DNA from: Paraburkholderia edwinii
GTDB taxonomy: Bacteria; Pseudomonadota; Gammaproteobacteria; Burkholderiales; Burkholderiaceae
Direction: 5' to 3'
DNA length: 64,000 bases
Assembly: GCF_019428685.1 (NCBI RefSeq)
Contig: NZ_CP080095.1
Span: 868,001-932,000 of the forward strand
Shown: positions 19,899-32,685 of the stretch, in pieces
How positions within the stretch are numbered: position 1 is the stretch's first letter
Layout of the letters: every line of letters starts with the position of its first letter
The notes under the pieces: model-generated
Told to the model about the DNA's origin: nothing
What the model saw: the letters and a program-made list of their open reading frames with translations, nothing else
Database searches by the model: none
Translations under genes and position numbers: made by a program

Positions 19899-20417
19899 TT
19901 ACTTGCGATGCCGCGCCGCCATACGGGCGAGCGCCGCCTGCAGCGGCGAGGGCTCAAGGGACTCGCTCAGCTCATGCAGCGCATCCGCGCCCACGCGCGT
20001 CATGCGTGCCTGCTTGATCGGCGGCGGCGCTTCGACGGCCTTCGGCCGCACGCGGATTCTTAGCGATTCGACGGCCCAGCCGCGTTGCTGCAAATCGGTC
20101 ACGAGCCGCGGCTCCAGATGCCGTAAGCGCGCGGCGAGCGCGTTGTGTGCAGCGAAGATCGCCAGTACGCCATCCTTGATAAAACCGGGCTCGACGCTCG
20201 TTGCGAGATAGTCGGGTAAGAGTTCAGCGAGATCGCGCTCCAGCGCGGCGATCTGCTCGACACCCGCGCGTAGCGCCGAAAAGGCATCGGTGCGAGCCAG
20301 CACATCGGCGAGCCGCTGCGGCCGGCGCGCGTCGAATGACGGTGAGAACGGTGCCGACGGCGACCGCGTGGGCGGCCTCGAAAACGGCGGCCTTGAATTC
20401 GACGAAGAGCGGCTCAT
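19899..20417 (-). CDS. DUF721/DciA-like protein
   Basis: 172 aa from ATG 20417 (MSRSSSNSRPPFSRPP). The central part, LADVLARTDAFSALRAGVEQ and LEPGF-type segments (SVEPGFIKDGVLAIFAAHNALAARLRHLEP), matches the DUF721 fold; proteobacterial DUF721 proteins include DciA, a loader or operator of the DnaB helicase. The Ser/Pro-rich N-terminus looks disordered. The reading frame continues upstream to ATG 20531, with another ATG at 20477, so the start is uncertain. Function as DciA is inferred from family and position (beside lpxC/secA), not shown. Confidence 0.72.
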   Translation of the reverse strand: MSRSSSNSRPPFSRPPTRSPSAPFSPSFDARRPQRLADVLARTDAFSALRAGVEQIAALERDLAELLPDYLATSVEPGFIKDGVLAIFAAHNALAARLRHLEPRLVTDLQQRGWAVESLRIRVRPKAVEAPPPIKQARMTRVGADALHELSESLEPSPLQAALARMAARHRK

Positions 20418-20813
20418 GTTTGACAGTGTTGGCGCTGAAGAACCGCGCGCACGGGCGATTCTGCATAGACGGGCCATTGTACCGTGCGTCGTTTGCTTTC
20501 CACCATGCGGGATTGGACGGAGAGCAGACAAGCATCAAGCGGGGAACAAGCGGGGCTCAGATAAGGATCGAGCGGGCTCCATGCATGCGTCGTGACCGGC
20601 GCCCTGGCAGGCGCCACAACGGCCATTGGAAACAGCCGTCAGCGATCTTACGTTCGACACAGGCGCGCCTTGGGGCGCGTGCTAAAATCCCCGATTCGAA
20701 TTCACTCCTTGACAAGCCGCCGAGGCACTTCCGACAACGGGTAAGCGAGGGCACCACCCTGCCGCGCTTTCTCGCTCTCCCCGCCGAAGCCGCGACGCAG
20801 AGACACCGACCCG
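20418..20813 (+). other. spacer between DUF721 gene and secA
   Basis: 396 bases holding the divergent start regions of the DUF721 gene and secA. TAAAAT at 20683-20688 inside GTGCTAAAATCCCC is a plausible -10 for secA, 126 bases before its ATG; no good -35 is visible. No coding signal is seen. Confidence 0.45.
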
Positions 20814-23657
<2,844 letters not shown>

Positions 23658-23667
23658 GTGTTTGAAG

Positions 23668-23690
23668 ACGGCGCGCTCGATGCGCGCCGT
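23668..23690 (+). terminator. probable terminator after secA
   Basis: ACGGCGCGC (23668-23676) pairs with GCGCGCCGT (23682-23690) around loop TCGAT, 10 bases after the secA stop. The following T tract is weak (TTCGCTT), so termination may be partial. Confidence 0.6.
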
Positions 23691-23869
23691 TTCGCTTGGG
23701 CATAGCTGTTTTACGCGCGGCTGTCCGCGCGTTTTATACGGTACAGTGCAAGCGATTTCGCGGCGGCCCGGCGCCTTGCCGAACCGCCAGTTACGATCTC
23801 CCGTGCCGGCACCGCCTGCTAGTGATGCGAGCGCGCGCCGGCATTTTCAGCTTTCGACAGGTCGCCACC

Positions 23870-25129
23870 ATGGCTGTCAATTTCCCTTCGATCGAACCCG
23901 CTCAACTTCATCCGGTCCCCGGCGTCACGCTTGGCTGGGCCGAAGCGAATATCCGCAAACCGAATCGCAAGGACGTACTCGTGATTTCCGTCGACGAAGG
24001 TGCGACGGTCGCGGGCGTGTTCACGTCGAACCGTTTCTGTGCGGCGCCCGTTACCGTGTGCCGCGAACATCTCGAGCGTGTACGTCACAGCAGTAAGAGC
24101 GGCGACGGTGGCAAGGGCATCCGCGCGCTCGTCATCAACACCGGCAATGCGAACGCGGGCACCGGCGAGCCGGGTCTCGCGCACGCGCGCGAAACTTGCA
24201 ATGAGCTTGCGCGCCTCGCGGGCGTTGCGCCCGAGCAGGTACTGCCGTTTTCGACCGGCGTGATTCTCGAACCGCTGCCCATCGACCGCCTGAAGGCCGG
24301 CTTGCCGGCAGCGCTCGCGAACCGCGCGGCGGCGCACTGGTACGACGCCGCACAGTCGATCATGACCACCGACACGCTGCCGAAAGCCGCGTCGCGCCAG
24401 GTCAAGATCGACGGTCACACGGTCACGCTGACCGGCATCAGCAAGGGCGCCGGCATGATCAAGCCGAACATGGCGACGATGCTCGGCTTCCTCGCGTTCG
24501 ATGCGGCGGTTGCGCAGCCCGTGCTCGACGCGCTCGTCAAACATGTCGCGGACCGCTCGTTCAACTGCATCACGATCGACGGCGATACGTCGACCAACGA
24601 TTCGTTCATCCTGATCGCGTCGGGCAAGTCGAGCCTGCCGGCGATCACGTCGACCGATTCGCCCGCCTACGCGGCGCTGCGCGACGCGGTGACCAACGTC
24701 GCGCAGACGCTCGCACAACTGATCGTGCGCGACGGTGAGGGCGCGACGAAGTTCATGACCGTGCAGGTGGAAGGCGGCACGAGCGTTGCGGAATGCCGGC
24801 AGATTGCTTACGCCATCGGCCATTCGCCGCTCGTGAAGACCGCGTTCTACGCGTCCGATCCGAACTTGGGCCGCATTCTGGCGGCGATCGGCTATGCGGG
24901 CGTCGACGACCTCGACGTCGGCAAGATCGATCTGTATCTCGACGATGTGCTCGTCGCCAAGGCAGGCGGGCGCAATCCGGCGTATCGTGAGGAAGACGGC
25001 CAGCGCGTGATGAAGAAAAGCGAGATCCTGATTCGCGTGCTGCTGGGCCGTGGCGACGCGCAAGCCACCATCTGGACTTGCGACCTGTCGCACGATTACG
25101 TGAGCATCAACGCCGATTACCGTTCCTGA
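23870..25129 (+). CDS. argJ: bifunctional ornithine acetyltransferase / N-acetylglutamate synthase ArgJ
   Basis: 419 aa enzyme of arginine synthesis. In the monofunctional form it moves acetyl from N-acetylornithine to glutamate; the bifunctional form also uses acetyl-CoA, and sequence alone cannot separate the two. The self-cleavage site is visible in [10 protein letters not shown], with Thr203 becoming the N-terminal nucleophile of the beta chain. [13 protein letters not shown] is a further family motif. Start ATG 23870 begins the conserved [10 protein letters not shown]; the open frame extends upstream without similarity. Confidence 0.95.
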   Translation: MAVNFPSIEPAQLHPVPGVTLGWAEANIRKPNRKDVLVISVDEGATVAGVFTSNRFCAAPVTVCREHLERVRHSSKSGDGGKGIRALVINTGNANAGTGEPGLAHARETCNELARLAGVAPEQVLPFSTGVILEPLPIDRLKAGLPAALANRAAAHWYDAAQSIMTTDTLPKAASRQVKIDGHTVTLTGISKGAGMIKPNMATMLGFLAFDAAVAQPVLDALVKHVADRSFNCITIDGDTSTNDSFILIASGKSSLPAITSTDSPAYAALRDAVTNVAQTLAQLIVRDGEGATKFMTVQVEGGTSVAECRQIAYAIGHSPLVKTAFYASDPNLGRILAAIGYAGVDDLDVGKIDLYLDDVLVAKAGGRNPAYREEDGQRVMKKSEILIRVLLGRGDAQATIWTCDLSHDYVSINADYRS

Positions 25130-25194
25130 TCGGGCGCGGCGCCGCTTGAAGCAAGCCGGCGCTGCTTTAATCCCGAGCGCCTCTCAATTTAGCC

Positions 25195-26064
25195 ATGGAC
25201 AAACTCGAACTACTGTTGACCCGCGCCGAAGCGGTGCTGGGCCGTCTCGAAGCAATGCTGCCGCCCGCGGCGCCCGACGTCGACTGGTCGGCCGCGGTCG
25301 CCTTTCGCTGGCGTAAGCGCCAGGGGCGCGGCTTTCTGCAACCGGTGCCGTCCATTTCCCTGATTTCGCTTGCCGACCTGCAGAACATCGACCGCCAGAA
25401 GGAACTGATCGAGCAGAACACGCGGCAGTTCGTCCACAAGCAGCCGGCCAACAATGTGCTGCTGACGGGCGCGCGCGGCACCGGCAAGTCGTCGCTGATC
25501 AAGGCGTGCCTCAATGCGTATGCGAAGGATGGCTTGCGTCTGATCGAAGTCGACAAGGACGATCTGCACGATCTCGGCGATATCGTCGATCTGATCTCGG
25601 CGCGGCCTGAGCGATTTGTGGTGTTCTGCGACGATCTGTCGTTCGAGGAAGGCGAGTCGGGTTACAAGGCGCTGAAGGTCGCGCTCGACGGGTCGGTGGC
25701 CGCGCAATCGGACAACGTGCTGATTTATGCGACGTCGAACCGCCGTCATCTGTTGCCCGAGTACATGAGCGACAACGAGACGTACAAGCACACGGCCGAC
25801 GGTGAGATTCATCCGGGCGAAGTGGTCGAGGAAAAGATCTCGCTGTCCGAGCGCTTCGGCCTGTGGGTCAGCTTCTATCCGTTCAAGCAGGACGATTACC
25901 TGACGATCGTCGCGCACTGGCTGCGCCATTTCGGCTGCGACGACGCGGGCGTCGAAGCCGCGCGCGGCGACGCGCTCGTGTGGGCGCTCGAGCGCGGCTC
26001 GCGTTCGGGACGCGTCGCGTGGCAGTTCGCACGCGACTGGTCGGGCCGCCGGGCACCGGCATGA
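25195..26064 (+). CDS. DUF815 family AAA+-like ATP-binding protein
   Basis: 289 aa. Walker A GARGTGKS is at residues 92-99, and a Walker B-like FVVFCDDLSFEEGE follows near 140-153; TSNRRHLLPEYM looks like sensor 1. This pattern is the DUF815 family of predicted P-loop ATPases, whose cellular role is not known to me. The stop overlaps the start of the NUDIX gene (ATGA), so the two are cotranscribed and probably translationally coupled. Confidence 0.88.
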   Translation: MDKLELLLTRAEAVLGRLEAMLPPAAPDVDWSAAVAFRWRKRQGRGFLQPVPSISLISLADLQNIDRQKELIEQNTRQFVHKQPANNVLLTGARGTGKSSLIKACLNAYAKDGLRLIEVDKDDLHDLGDIVDLISARPERFVVFCDDLSFEEGESGYKALKVALDGSVAAQSDNVLIYATSNRRHLLPEYMSDNETYKHTADGEIHPGEVVEEKISLSERFGLWVSFYPFKQDDYLTIVAHWLRHFGCDDAGVEAARGDALVWALERGSRSGRVAWQFARDWSGRRAPA

Positions 26065-26507
26065 CGGCTCGCGCGGACAATGCCGCAGACAATGCGCCGC
26101 AAGGTGCACCGGCTGCGGCGCGGCCGGTGACCGAGGTGGCGGTCGGCGTGCTCGTGCAGCCGGACGGGCGCTACCTGCTTGCCCAGCGGCCGGCGGGCAA
26201 GCCGTATGAAGGTTACTGGGAGTTTCCGGGCGGCAAGCTCGAACCCGGTGAGACCGTCGAAGCGGCGCTTGCGCGCGAACTGCACGAGGAACTCGGCATC
26301 GACGTGAAGGCGTGCCACCGTTGGCATACGCTCGAACACGACTATCCGCACGCATATGTGCGGCTCTATTTCTGCAAGGTGACGGAGTGGACCGGCGAGC
26401 CGCACGGGCGTGAGGGCCAGGCTTTTGTCTGGCAGACGCTGCCCGCCGACGTCACACCGCTGTTGCCCGCGACCATACCGGTGCTCGAGTGGCTCGCCGC
26501 TGAGTGA
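26061..26507 (+). CDS. mutT: MutT-like NUDIX hydrolase (8-oxo-dGTP diphosphatase)
   Basis: 148 aa. A complete Nudix box at residues 58-80 (GKLEPGE...RELHEELGI) sits after GYWEFPGG, the arrangement of MutT-type 8-oxo-dGTP sanitising enzymes. The 22-residue Ala-rich N-terminus is unconserved. ATG 26061 overlaps the DUF815 stop. Exact substrate is inferred from the family and the location between argJ/DUF815 and yacG. Confidence 0.88.
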   Translation: MTARADNAADNAPQGAPAAARPVTEVAVGVLVQPDGRYLLAQRPAGKPYEGYWEFPGGKLEPGETVEAALARELHEELGIDVKACHRWHTLEHDYPHAYVRLYFCKVTEWTGEPHGREGQAFVWQTLPADVTPLLPATIPVLEWLAAE

Positions 26508-26548
26508 CTGTGCGTAACTGAGTGAGTGCGGGCTATCGTCGAAGGCCA

Positions 26549-26566
26549 CGCGGGCTGCGGCCCGCG
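26549..26566. terminator. GC-rich hairpin between convergent mutT and yacG
   Basis: CGCGGGC (26549-26555) pairs with GCCCGCG (26560-26566) around loop TGCG. It lies between two convergent genes but lacks a T tract, so it is only a possible transcription barrier. Confidence 0.35.
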
Positions 26567-26679
26567 AGTGGTGGGCTGCGGCGCCAGACTCGTTGCGGTA
26601 GCGAGCCGGTGTTCGGCGCGCGATTCGCTATCGTGGTATTGAGACGGCGCGCAGCGTACCGCGGACTTCGCTGCCAACT

Positions 26680-26874
26680 TCAATGATGTGCGCTATCGCC
26701 GGGCGTTTCGTCTGACGGCGGCTCTTCATCGTTGCTGCCGATCCGGTATTTCTCGGCGGCCCAGGCGCCGAGGTCCATCTGTTTGCACCGTTCGGAACAG
26801 AACGGGCGGAAGCGGCTTTCCGGGGTCCAACGGACATCCTTGCCGCAAGTCGGGCATTTGACGACGGTGGTCAT
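26680..26874 (-). CDS. yacG: DNA gyrase inhibitor YacG (zinc protein)
   Basis: 64 aa, the usual YacG size. Four cysteines form the zinc site: CPTC at residues 7-10 and FCSERC with Cys26 and Cys30, followed by [13 protein letters not shown]. YacG binds GyrB and inhibits gyrase. It is last in a minus-strand run coaE-zapD-yacG, the usual order in proteobacteria, although about 250 bases separate it from zapD here. Confidence 0.93.
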   Translation of the reverse strand: MTTVVKCPTCGKDVRWTPESRFRPFCSERCKQMDLGAWAAEKYRIGSNDEEPPSDETPGDSAHH

Positions 26875-26942
26875 TCTGTCTGGTCTGTGACGATGGTTCG
26901 ATCGAAATGTGACGAGCGTCGAATCTGGGGGCGCAGGCTGCA

Positions 26943-27048
26943 GGTTAAAGCAGGTTGAAGCGGTGGTGTTAAAGCGAAGTAAAAGGGACGTAAAGGGGCA
27001 GGTTAACGTGGCAGAGCGAAGCCGCAGATTAACGCGGCCGGTTAAAGC
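26943..27048. repeat. degenerate GGTTAAAG repeats between zapD and yacG
   Basis: Variants of an 8-base word occur at 26943 (GGTTAAAG), 26953 (GGTTGAAG), 26968 (TGTTAAAG), 27001 (GGTTAACG), 27027 (GATTAACG) and 27040 (GGTTAAAG). Spacing is irregular. The stretch has no gene and lies in the zapD-yacG spacer. Confidence 0.5.
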
Positions 27049-27125
27049 GTGCCGCGGTTCGCATGGCGCGTGCCCGGTCTACCGTCCTGCGCTGCCGATG
27101 CCAACCGACGATCGCTGATCAACGC

Positions 27126-28191
<1,066 letters not shown>

Positions 28192-28806
28192 TTATTGATC
28201 GTCGGCGGATGACTGGGACAGGTACTGGCGGTGCAGTTCGTCGACGCGTGCGTCGATGGTTTCGAACGGCGACAGGTCACTGTTGACGATCACATCGTCG
28301 GCCGCGTCGAGCCGCGCTTCACGCGTCGCCTGCCGGGCGATGATCGCGAGCACCTGCTCGCGCGTGAACGCGTTGCGGCGCATGACGCGCTCGATCTGCG
28401 TTTCGACGCTGCAGTCGACCACGAGCACACGATTCACACGCGTTTTCCAGCTGCCCGATTCCACCAGCAGCGGCACCACGATCACCACGTACGGACCGTT
28501 CGCTTCGCGCCGCTCACGTTCGGTCTCCGCACGGATCAACGGGTGAGTGATCGCTTCGAGGCGGCGCCGCGCGGTTTCGTCGCTGAAGACAAGCGCTCGC
28601 ATCCGCGCGCGATCGAGCGAGCCGTCGGGCGCGACGAACGATGCGCCGAATTCGCTCGCGATGGCGGGCATCGCCAGGCCGTGCGGCGCCGTGATGCGAT
28701 GCGCGATCGCATCCGTGTCGACGATCGGCACGCCGCGCGCCGCGAAGCGGTCGGCGACGAAGGACTTGCCGCTGCCGATGCCGCCCGTCAACCCAACAGC
28801 AAACAT
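28192..28806 (-). CDS. coaE: dephospho-CoA kinase CoaE
   Basis: 204 aa P-loop kinase for the final step of coenzyme A synthesis. The Walker A GGIGSGKS is at residues 8-15, followed by [11 protein letters not shown], and LVESGSWK and [16 protein letters not shown] form the lid and adenine regions. ATG 28806 begins three bases after the pilD stop, so it is cotranscribed with the pilus genes pilB-pilC-pilD, a common betaproteobacterial arrangement. Confidence 0.95.
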   Translation of the reverse strand: MFAVGLTGGIGSGKSFVADRFAARGVPIVDTDAIAHRITAPHGLAMPAIASEFGASFVAPDGSLDRARMRALVFSDETARRRLEAITHPLIRAETERERREANGPYVVIVVPLLVESGSWKTRVNRVLVVDCSVETQIERVMRRNAFTREQVLAIIARQATREARLDAADDVIVNSDLSPFETIDARVDELHRQYLSQSSADDQ

Positions 28807-28809
28807 GCG

Positions 28810-29832
28810 TCAGCCTCCGAGTGCGAAATAAAGCGGCGTGCCGAGAAACAGCGTGAGCGCGCCGCCGGCCGCGAGAAACGGGCCGAACGGCAGCGGCTCT
28901 TCGAAGCGCATCCGGCCGCGCCACGTTGCCACGAGACCGACGAGCGCGCCGGCGACCGCGGCAATCAGGATGATCTGCGGCAGCGCCGCCCAGCCCAGCC
29001 ATGCGCCGAGCGCGGCAAGCAGCTTGAAGTCGCCGTAGCCCATGCCTTCGATGCCGCGCACGAGTTTGAACACCCAGTGTACGCACCATAGGGCGAGATA
29101 GCCGGCGATCGCGCCGAGCACGGCGTCGGACAGGCTCGCGAAGAGGCCGCCGAAGTTGAGGATAAGGCCTGCCCACAGCAAAGGCAGCGTCAGCGAATCG
29201 GGCAGCAGGTGCGTGTCGATATCGATCGCGCTCATCGCGAGCAGCGTGGCGCAGAGACCGAACGCGGCGAGCGCGGTGCCGGTCGGACCGAACAGCACGA
29301 GCGACGCGACCGCGCAGAGCGCGCTTGCAATTTCGAGCAACGGATAACGCAGGCTCACGCGCGCCTTGCATTGCGAGCAGCGGCCGCGCAGCAGCAGATA
29401 GCTGAAGACGGGCACGTTCTCCCACGCGTGCAGCACGTGGCCGCAATGCGGGCATGCGCTGCGCGGCAGCCACAGGTTGTAGCGCGGCGGCAGGCCGTCG
29501 TCGTCGAAATGCTGACCGGTGGCGTCGGCGACCTCGGCACGCCACGCGCGTTCGAGCATGATCGGCAGCCGGTGCACGACGACGTTCAGAAAACTGCCGA
29601 CCACAAGCCCGCATGCGACTGCGAAGACGATCTGCGCTGCGAGCGGCAGCATGGAAAACGCCGCGCCGACGGTAGCCGACAGGTTATCGAGCCAGGCAAT
29701 GACCGACGCGAAAGGCGACCCGATAGCCGGCCCCGTGGGTGACCCGAAGGCCGCCGCTGAAGACAACCCCGAAGGCGACGGATACGACATGTTGTAGAGG
29801 TGGTCTGACACGGTTCTGAACGCGGCCGGCAT
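28810..29832 (-). CDS. pilD: prepilin peptidase / N-methyltransferase PilD
   Basis: 340 aa polytopic inner-membrane aspartic protease that cleaves and N-methylates type IV prepilins. The methyltransferase domain has the two CxxC pairs CPHCGH and CSQCKA. Catalytic aspartates are in AIDIDTHLLPD and GMGYGDFKLLA. The N-terminal VVGSFLNVVVHRLP is typical. The start is uncertain: ATG 29832 is given; ATG 29790 (MSYPSPSG, 326 aa) is possible. The extra N-terminal residues are Ser/Pro-rich and unconserved. No pilin gene is in the window. Confidence 0.93.
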   Translation of the reverse strand: MPAAFRTVSDHLYNMSYPSPSGLSSAAAFGSPTGPAIGSPFASVIAWLDNLSATVGAAFSMLPLAAQIVFAVACGLVVGSFLNVVVHRLPIMLERAWRAEVADATGQHFDDDGLPPRYNLWLPRSACPHCGHVLHAWENVPVFSYLLLRGRCSQCKARVSLRYPLLEIASALCAVASLVLFGPTGTALAAFGLCATLLAMSAIDIDTHLLPDSLTLPLLWAGLILNFGGLFASLSDAVLGAIAGYLALWCVHWVFKLVRGIEGMGYGDFKLLAALGAWLGWAALPQIILIAAVAGALVGLVATWRGRMRFEEPLPFGPFLAAGGALTLFLGTPLYFALGG

Positions 29833-29858
29833 GGTTAAGGTCTCGATTCGGCTGGATG

Positions 29859-31109
29859 CTACACCACGTTGCCCAATTGAATGATGGGAAGATACATCGC
29901 AATCACCAGCCCGCCGATGAGCAGTCCAAGCACCGCGATGACAAGCGGTTCGCACAGGCTCGCAAGCGTGCCGGTCTTTTCGTCTACCTGACGATCGCAC
30001 AGCGAGGCGACATCGAGCAGCATCGTATCGAGCGCGCCCGATTCCTCCGCGACCGCGACCGGTTGCACCACTTCGGGCGGAAAGCATTGCGTGGCCCGCA
30101 TCGCGGCTGCAAGCCGCTCGCCGTCGCGTAGCCGCGCGGCGATGCCGGCGGTCGCGTGATCGAAATACGCGTTGCCCGTGGCGTGATCGAGTGAGGAAAA
30201 CGCATCGGCGAGCGGCGTGCCGGCCGAGAGCAGGGTGCCGAGCGCACGGCTCCAGCGTGCCGCGCAGAGTGTGGTCAGCAGCGGCCCGATGACGGGCGCG
30301 CGCAACGACAAGCGCGCGCATTCGCGGCGCGCGGCCTTCGACGTGCGCAGCAATTTCGCGAAGCCCATGCCCACGGCGATACCGAACACGCCGATCGGCA
30401 GGCTCCATTTCGCGGCGCCCGCGGAGAGTGCGAGCACCGCTTGCGTCGGCGCGGGCAGCGCGGCGCCGAAGCCGTCGAAGATCTGCCTGAAGGTCGGCAC
30501 GACCCATATCAGCAGTGCTGCCGTAATCGCGACCGCGAGCACTAGGATTGCAGCCGGATACGTGAGTGCCGCGCGTACTTTCGCGCGCTGCGCGGCGGAA
30601 CGCTCACGGTCGTCCGCGATGCGTGCGAGTACTTGAGCGAGCGAACCCGATGCTTCGCCGACGGCAACCAGTTGCGCGTACAACGGACCGAACTGGTCCG
30701 CGCGTGAGCGCAGCGCCTGCGAAAAGCTGACGCCTGCGACAATGTCGCGCGCGAGCGCGCCGACGATGCGCGACATGCCATGCGATTTGCCGGACGATGC
30801 CGGCGCATCGGCCAGCAATTCGAGCGAGGGCGCAAGCGGCAAGCCGGCGCGCAACAGGCTCGCGAGTTGCCGCGTAAAGCGTGTGACATCGGCAGGGCGC
30901 GCCAGCGCGCGGGGCGCTGGGCCTTGCGCGGCAAGCTCGACGATAAACAGGCCGTCGCGCCTCACTTTCGCGCGTGCCGCGGCGAGATCGGGCGCGATGA
31001 CCGAGCCGCTTCGGTGCGTCCCGTCGGCCTCGATGCCGCGCCATCTGAAGCGCAATTCCTGCCGTAGTTCTTGCGATATCGAATCCATCAGCATCTCGCC
31101 GGCCCTCAT
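29859..31109 (-). CDS. pilC: type IV pilus/type II secretion inner-membrane platform protein PilC
   Basis: 416 aa from ATG 31109, which overlaps the pilB stop (ATGA). Two repeated T2SSF cytoplasmic domains are seen, FTRQLASLLRAGLPLAPSLE near residue 75 and ARWSRALGTLLSAGTPLADAF near 280, and membrane segments near 170-195, 225-245 and the C-terminus. The GEASGSL and AEESGALDTML repeats are hallmarks. It carries the force from PilB/PilT to the pilus base. Confidence 0.92.
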   Translation of the reverse strand: MRAGEMLMDSISQELRQELRFRWRGIEADGTHRSGSVIAPDLAAARAKVRRDGLFIVELAAQGPAPRALARPADVTRFTRQLASLLRAGLPLAPSLELLADAPASSGKSHGMSRIVGALARDIVAGVSFSQALRSRADQFGPLYAQLVAVGEASGSLAQVLARIADDRERSAAQRAKVRAALTYPAAILVLAVAITAALLIWVVPTFRQIFDGFGAALPAPTQAVLALSAGAAKWSLPIGVFGIAVGMGFAKLLRTSKAARRECARLSLRAPVIGPLLTTLCAARWSRALGTLLSAGTPLADAFSSLDHATGNAYFDHATAGIAARLRDGERLAAAMRATQCFPPEVVQPVAVAEESGALDTMLLDVASLCDRQVDEKTGTLASLCEPLVIAVLGLLIGGLVIAMYLPIIQLGNVV

Positions 31110-32473
31110 GCGATCTCGGTGGCGCACAGCGCTTCGGCGAGGCTTGTCGTGCCGTCGATGACGCGCGCGAGCGCGGCGTCGCGCAGCGTGCCGACTGATT
31201 CGGCTCGGGCCTGCTGCGCGAGCGTCTGCGTGCTTGCGCGCGTGACGATCAGCTCACGCATCGCATCGGATACGGGCATGACCTGATGGACGCCGATGCG
31301 TCCACGATAGCCGATGCCGTGACATGCATTGCAGCCTGCCGCGACATACGGGAGCCTGCTTTCAAGACTGTCTTCGGAGGAGCCCGCGGCACGCAATGCA
31401 GCATGCAACGCGGCGGCGGATTGCGCGTCCGGCGTCTTGCACGACGGGCACAGTTTGCGCACGAGGCGCTGCGCGGTGACCATGCGCAGCGCGCCCGCGA
31501 GGTTGTACGGCTCGACGCCGATGTCGATCAGCCGCGCGATGGCGGCGGGAGCGTCGTTCGTGTGCAGCGTGGACAGCACCAGGTGGCCGGTTTGCGCGGC
31601 CTTCACTGCGACGTCCGCGGTTTCTTCGTCGCGGATTTCGCCGACCATGATCACGTCCGGATCCTGGCGCAGAAACGCGCGCAATGCGGCGGCGAAGGTG
31701 AGGCCAGCCTTTTCGCGCACGCTGACCTGGTTGATGCCCGCGAGCTGGATTTCCGCCGGGTCTTCGACCGAACACAGATTGCGCGAGACGGCGTTGAGCA
31801 TTTGCAGGAAGCAGTACAGCGAAAGCGTCTTGCCGCTGCCGGTTGGCCCGGTTACGAGCATGAGGCCATGCGGCGCGCGGATCGCCTGTTCGACGCTCGC
31901 GCACTGTCCGGCCGTGAGCCCGAGCGCACCGAGCGAAAGATCGGCAGGCAGAGACTCGAGCCTGCGCAGCACGAGCTTTTCGCCGTACAGCGTGGGCAGC
32001 GAATTCACGCGATAGTCTTCGACGCGCCCCGCGCCGCTCGCGAGCCGCAGCCGCCCGTCCTGCGGCACGCGGCGCTCGGCGATATCCATACGCGCGAGCA
32101 CCTTGATGCGCGTGATGAAAGCGTCACGTAGATGGGCCGGTGGTTGTGCGGCTTCGTGCAGCACGCCATCGATGCGCAAACGGATTCGCCAGCCGTGCTC
32201 TGAAGGTTCGATATGCAGATCCGACGCATTGCGGCGCGCCGCTTCCTGCAGCGTTTCCGTGAGCAGGCGAACCGCAGGCGCGGCGTCGGCTTCGTTTAGC
32301 GAACTCAGCGCGCCTGGTTGCGTGGCGCCAGCCAACGATGCGGCATGCAGCGGCGCGCGCTGCGATTGATCCGCGTCGTGCGCGGCGAGTCGAAAGACCG
32401 CGCCGGGCGTCGTTGCGTGCGGCGCGCCAGCGAGGTCTGATGCGCGTGGCGCAAATGAAGGAAGTGGGGTCAT
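31106..32473 (-). CDS. pilB: type IV pilus assembly ATPase PilB (GspE family), short form
   Basis: 455 aa hexameric secretion ATPase. The Asp box begins NASDLHIEP (82-90); MDIAERRVPQDGR at about 129-141; Walker A GPTGSGKT at 209-216; Walker B VIMVGEIRDEETA; His box LVLSTLHTNDAP. A C-terminal four-cysteine zinc motif (CPSC...CNAC) is intact. Compared with the roughly 570 aa standard PilB it lacks most of the N-terminal MshEN domain; the first 60 residues are Ala-rich. It could equally be called a GspE-type ATPase. Confidence 0.88.
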   Translation of the reverse strand: MTPLPSFAPRASDLAGAPHATTPGAVFRLAAHDADQSQRAPLHAASLAGATQPGALSSLNEADAAPAVRLLTETLQEAARRNASDLHIEPSEHGWRIRLRIDGVLHEAAQPPAHLRDAFITRIKVLARMDIAERRVPQDGRLRLASGAGRVEDYRVNSLPTLYGEKLVLRRLESLPADLSLGALGLTAGQCASVEQAIRAPHGLMLVTGPTGSGKTLSLYCFLQMLNAVSRNLCSVEDPAEIQLAGINQVSVREKAGLTFAAALRAFLRQDPDVIMVGEIRDEETADVAVKAAQTGHLVLSTLHTNDAPAAIARLIDIGVEPYNLAGALRMVTAQRLVRKLCPSCKTPDAQSAAALHAALRAAGSSEDSLESRLPYVAAGCNACHGIGYRGRIGVHQVMPVSDAMRELIVTRASTQTLAQQARAESVGTLRDAALARVIDGTTSLAEALCATEIA

Positions 32474-32685
32474 CGAATACCGGCCGTGAGCCGCCTGTGC
32501 AACTGGACGGCGTCATCATCCGGTATCGCGGCTGCAACCACCATTAGGCCGTTCGGCTAGCTGTGTGCCGCTTTCATTTGCAGTACGATGCGCGCTGCCC
32601 CGCGTGCTGTGCGCATCGTCGGCGAGCGTCACGGGGCGTTTATCGATACATCGGAGCGAGGCGCGCTACGCCCCGCATTCAAGGG

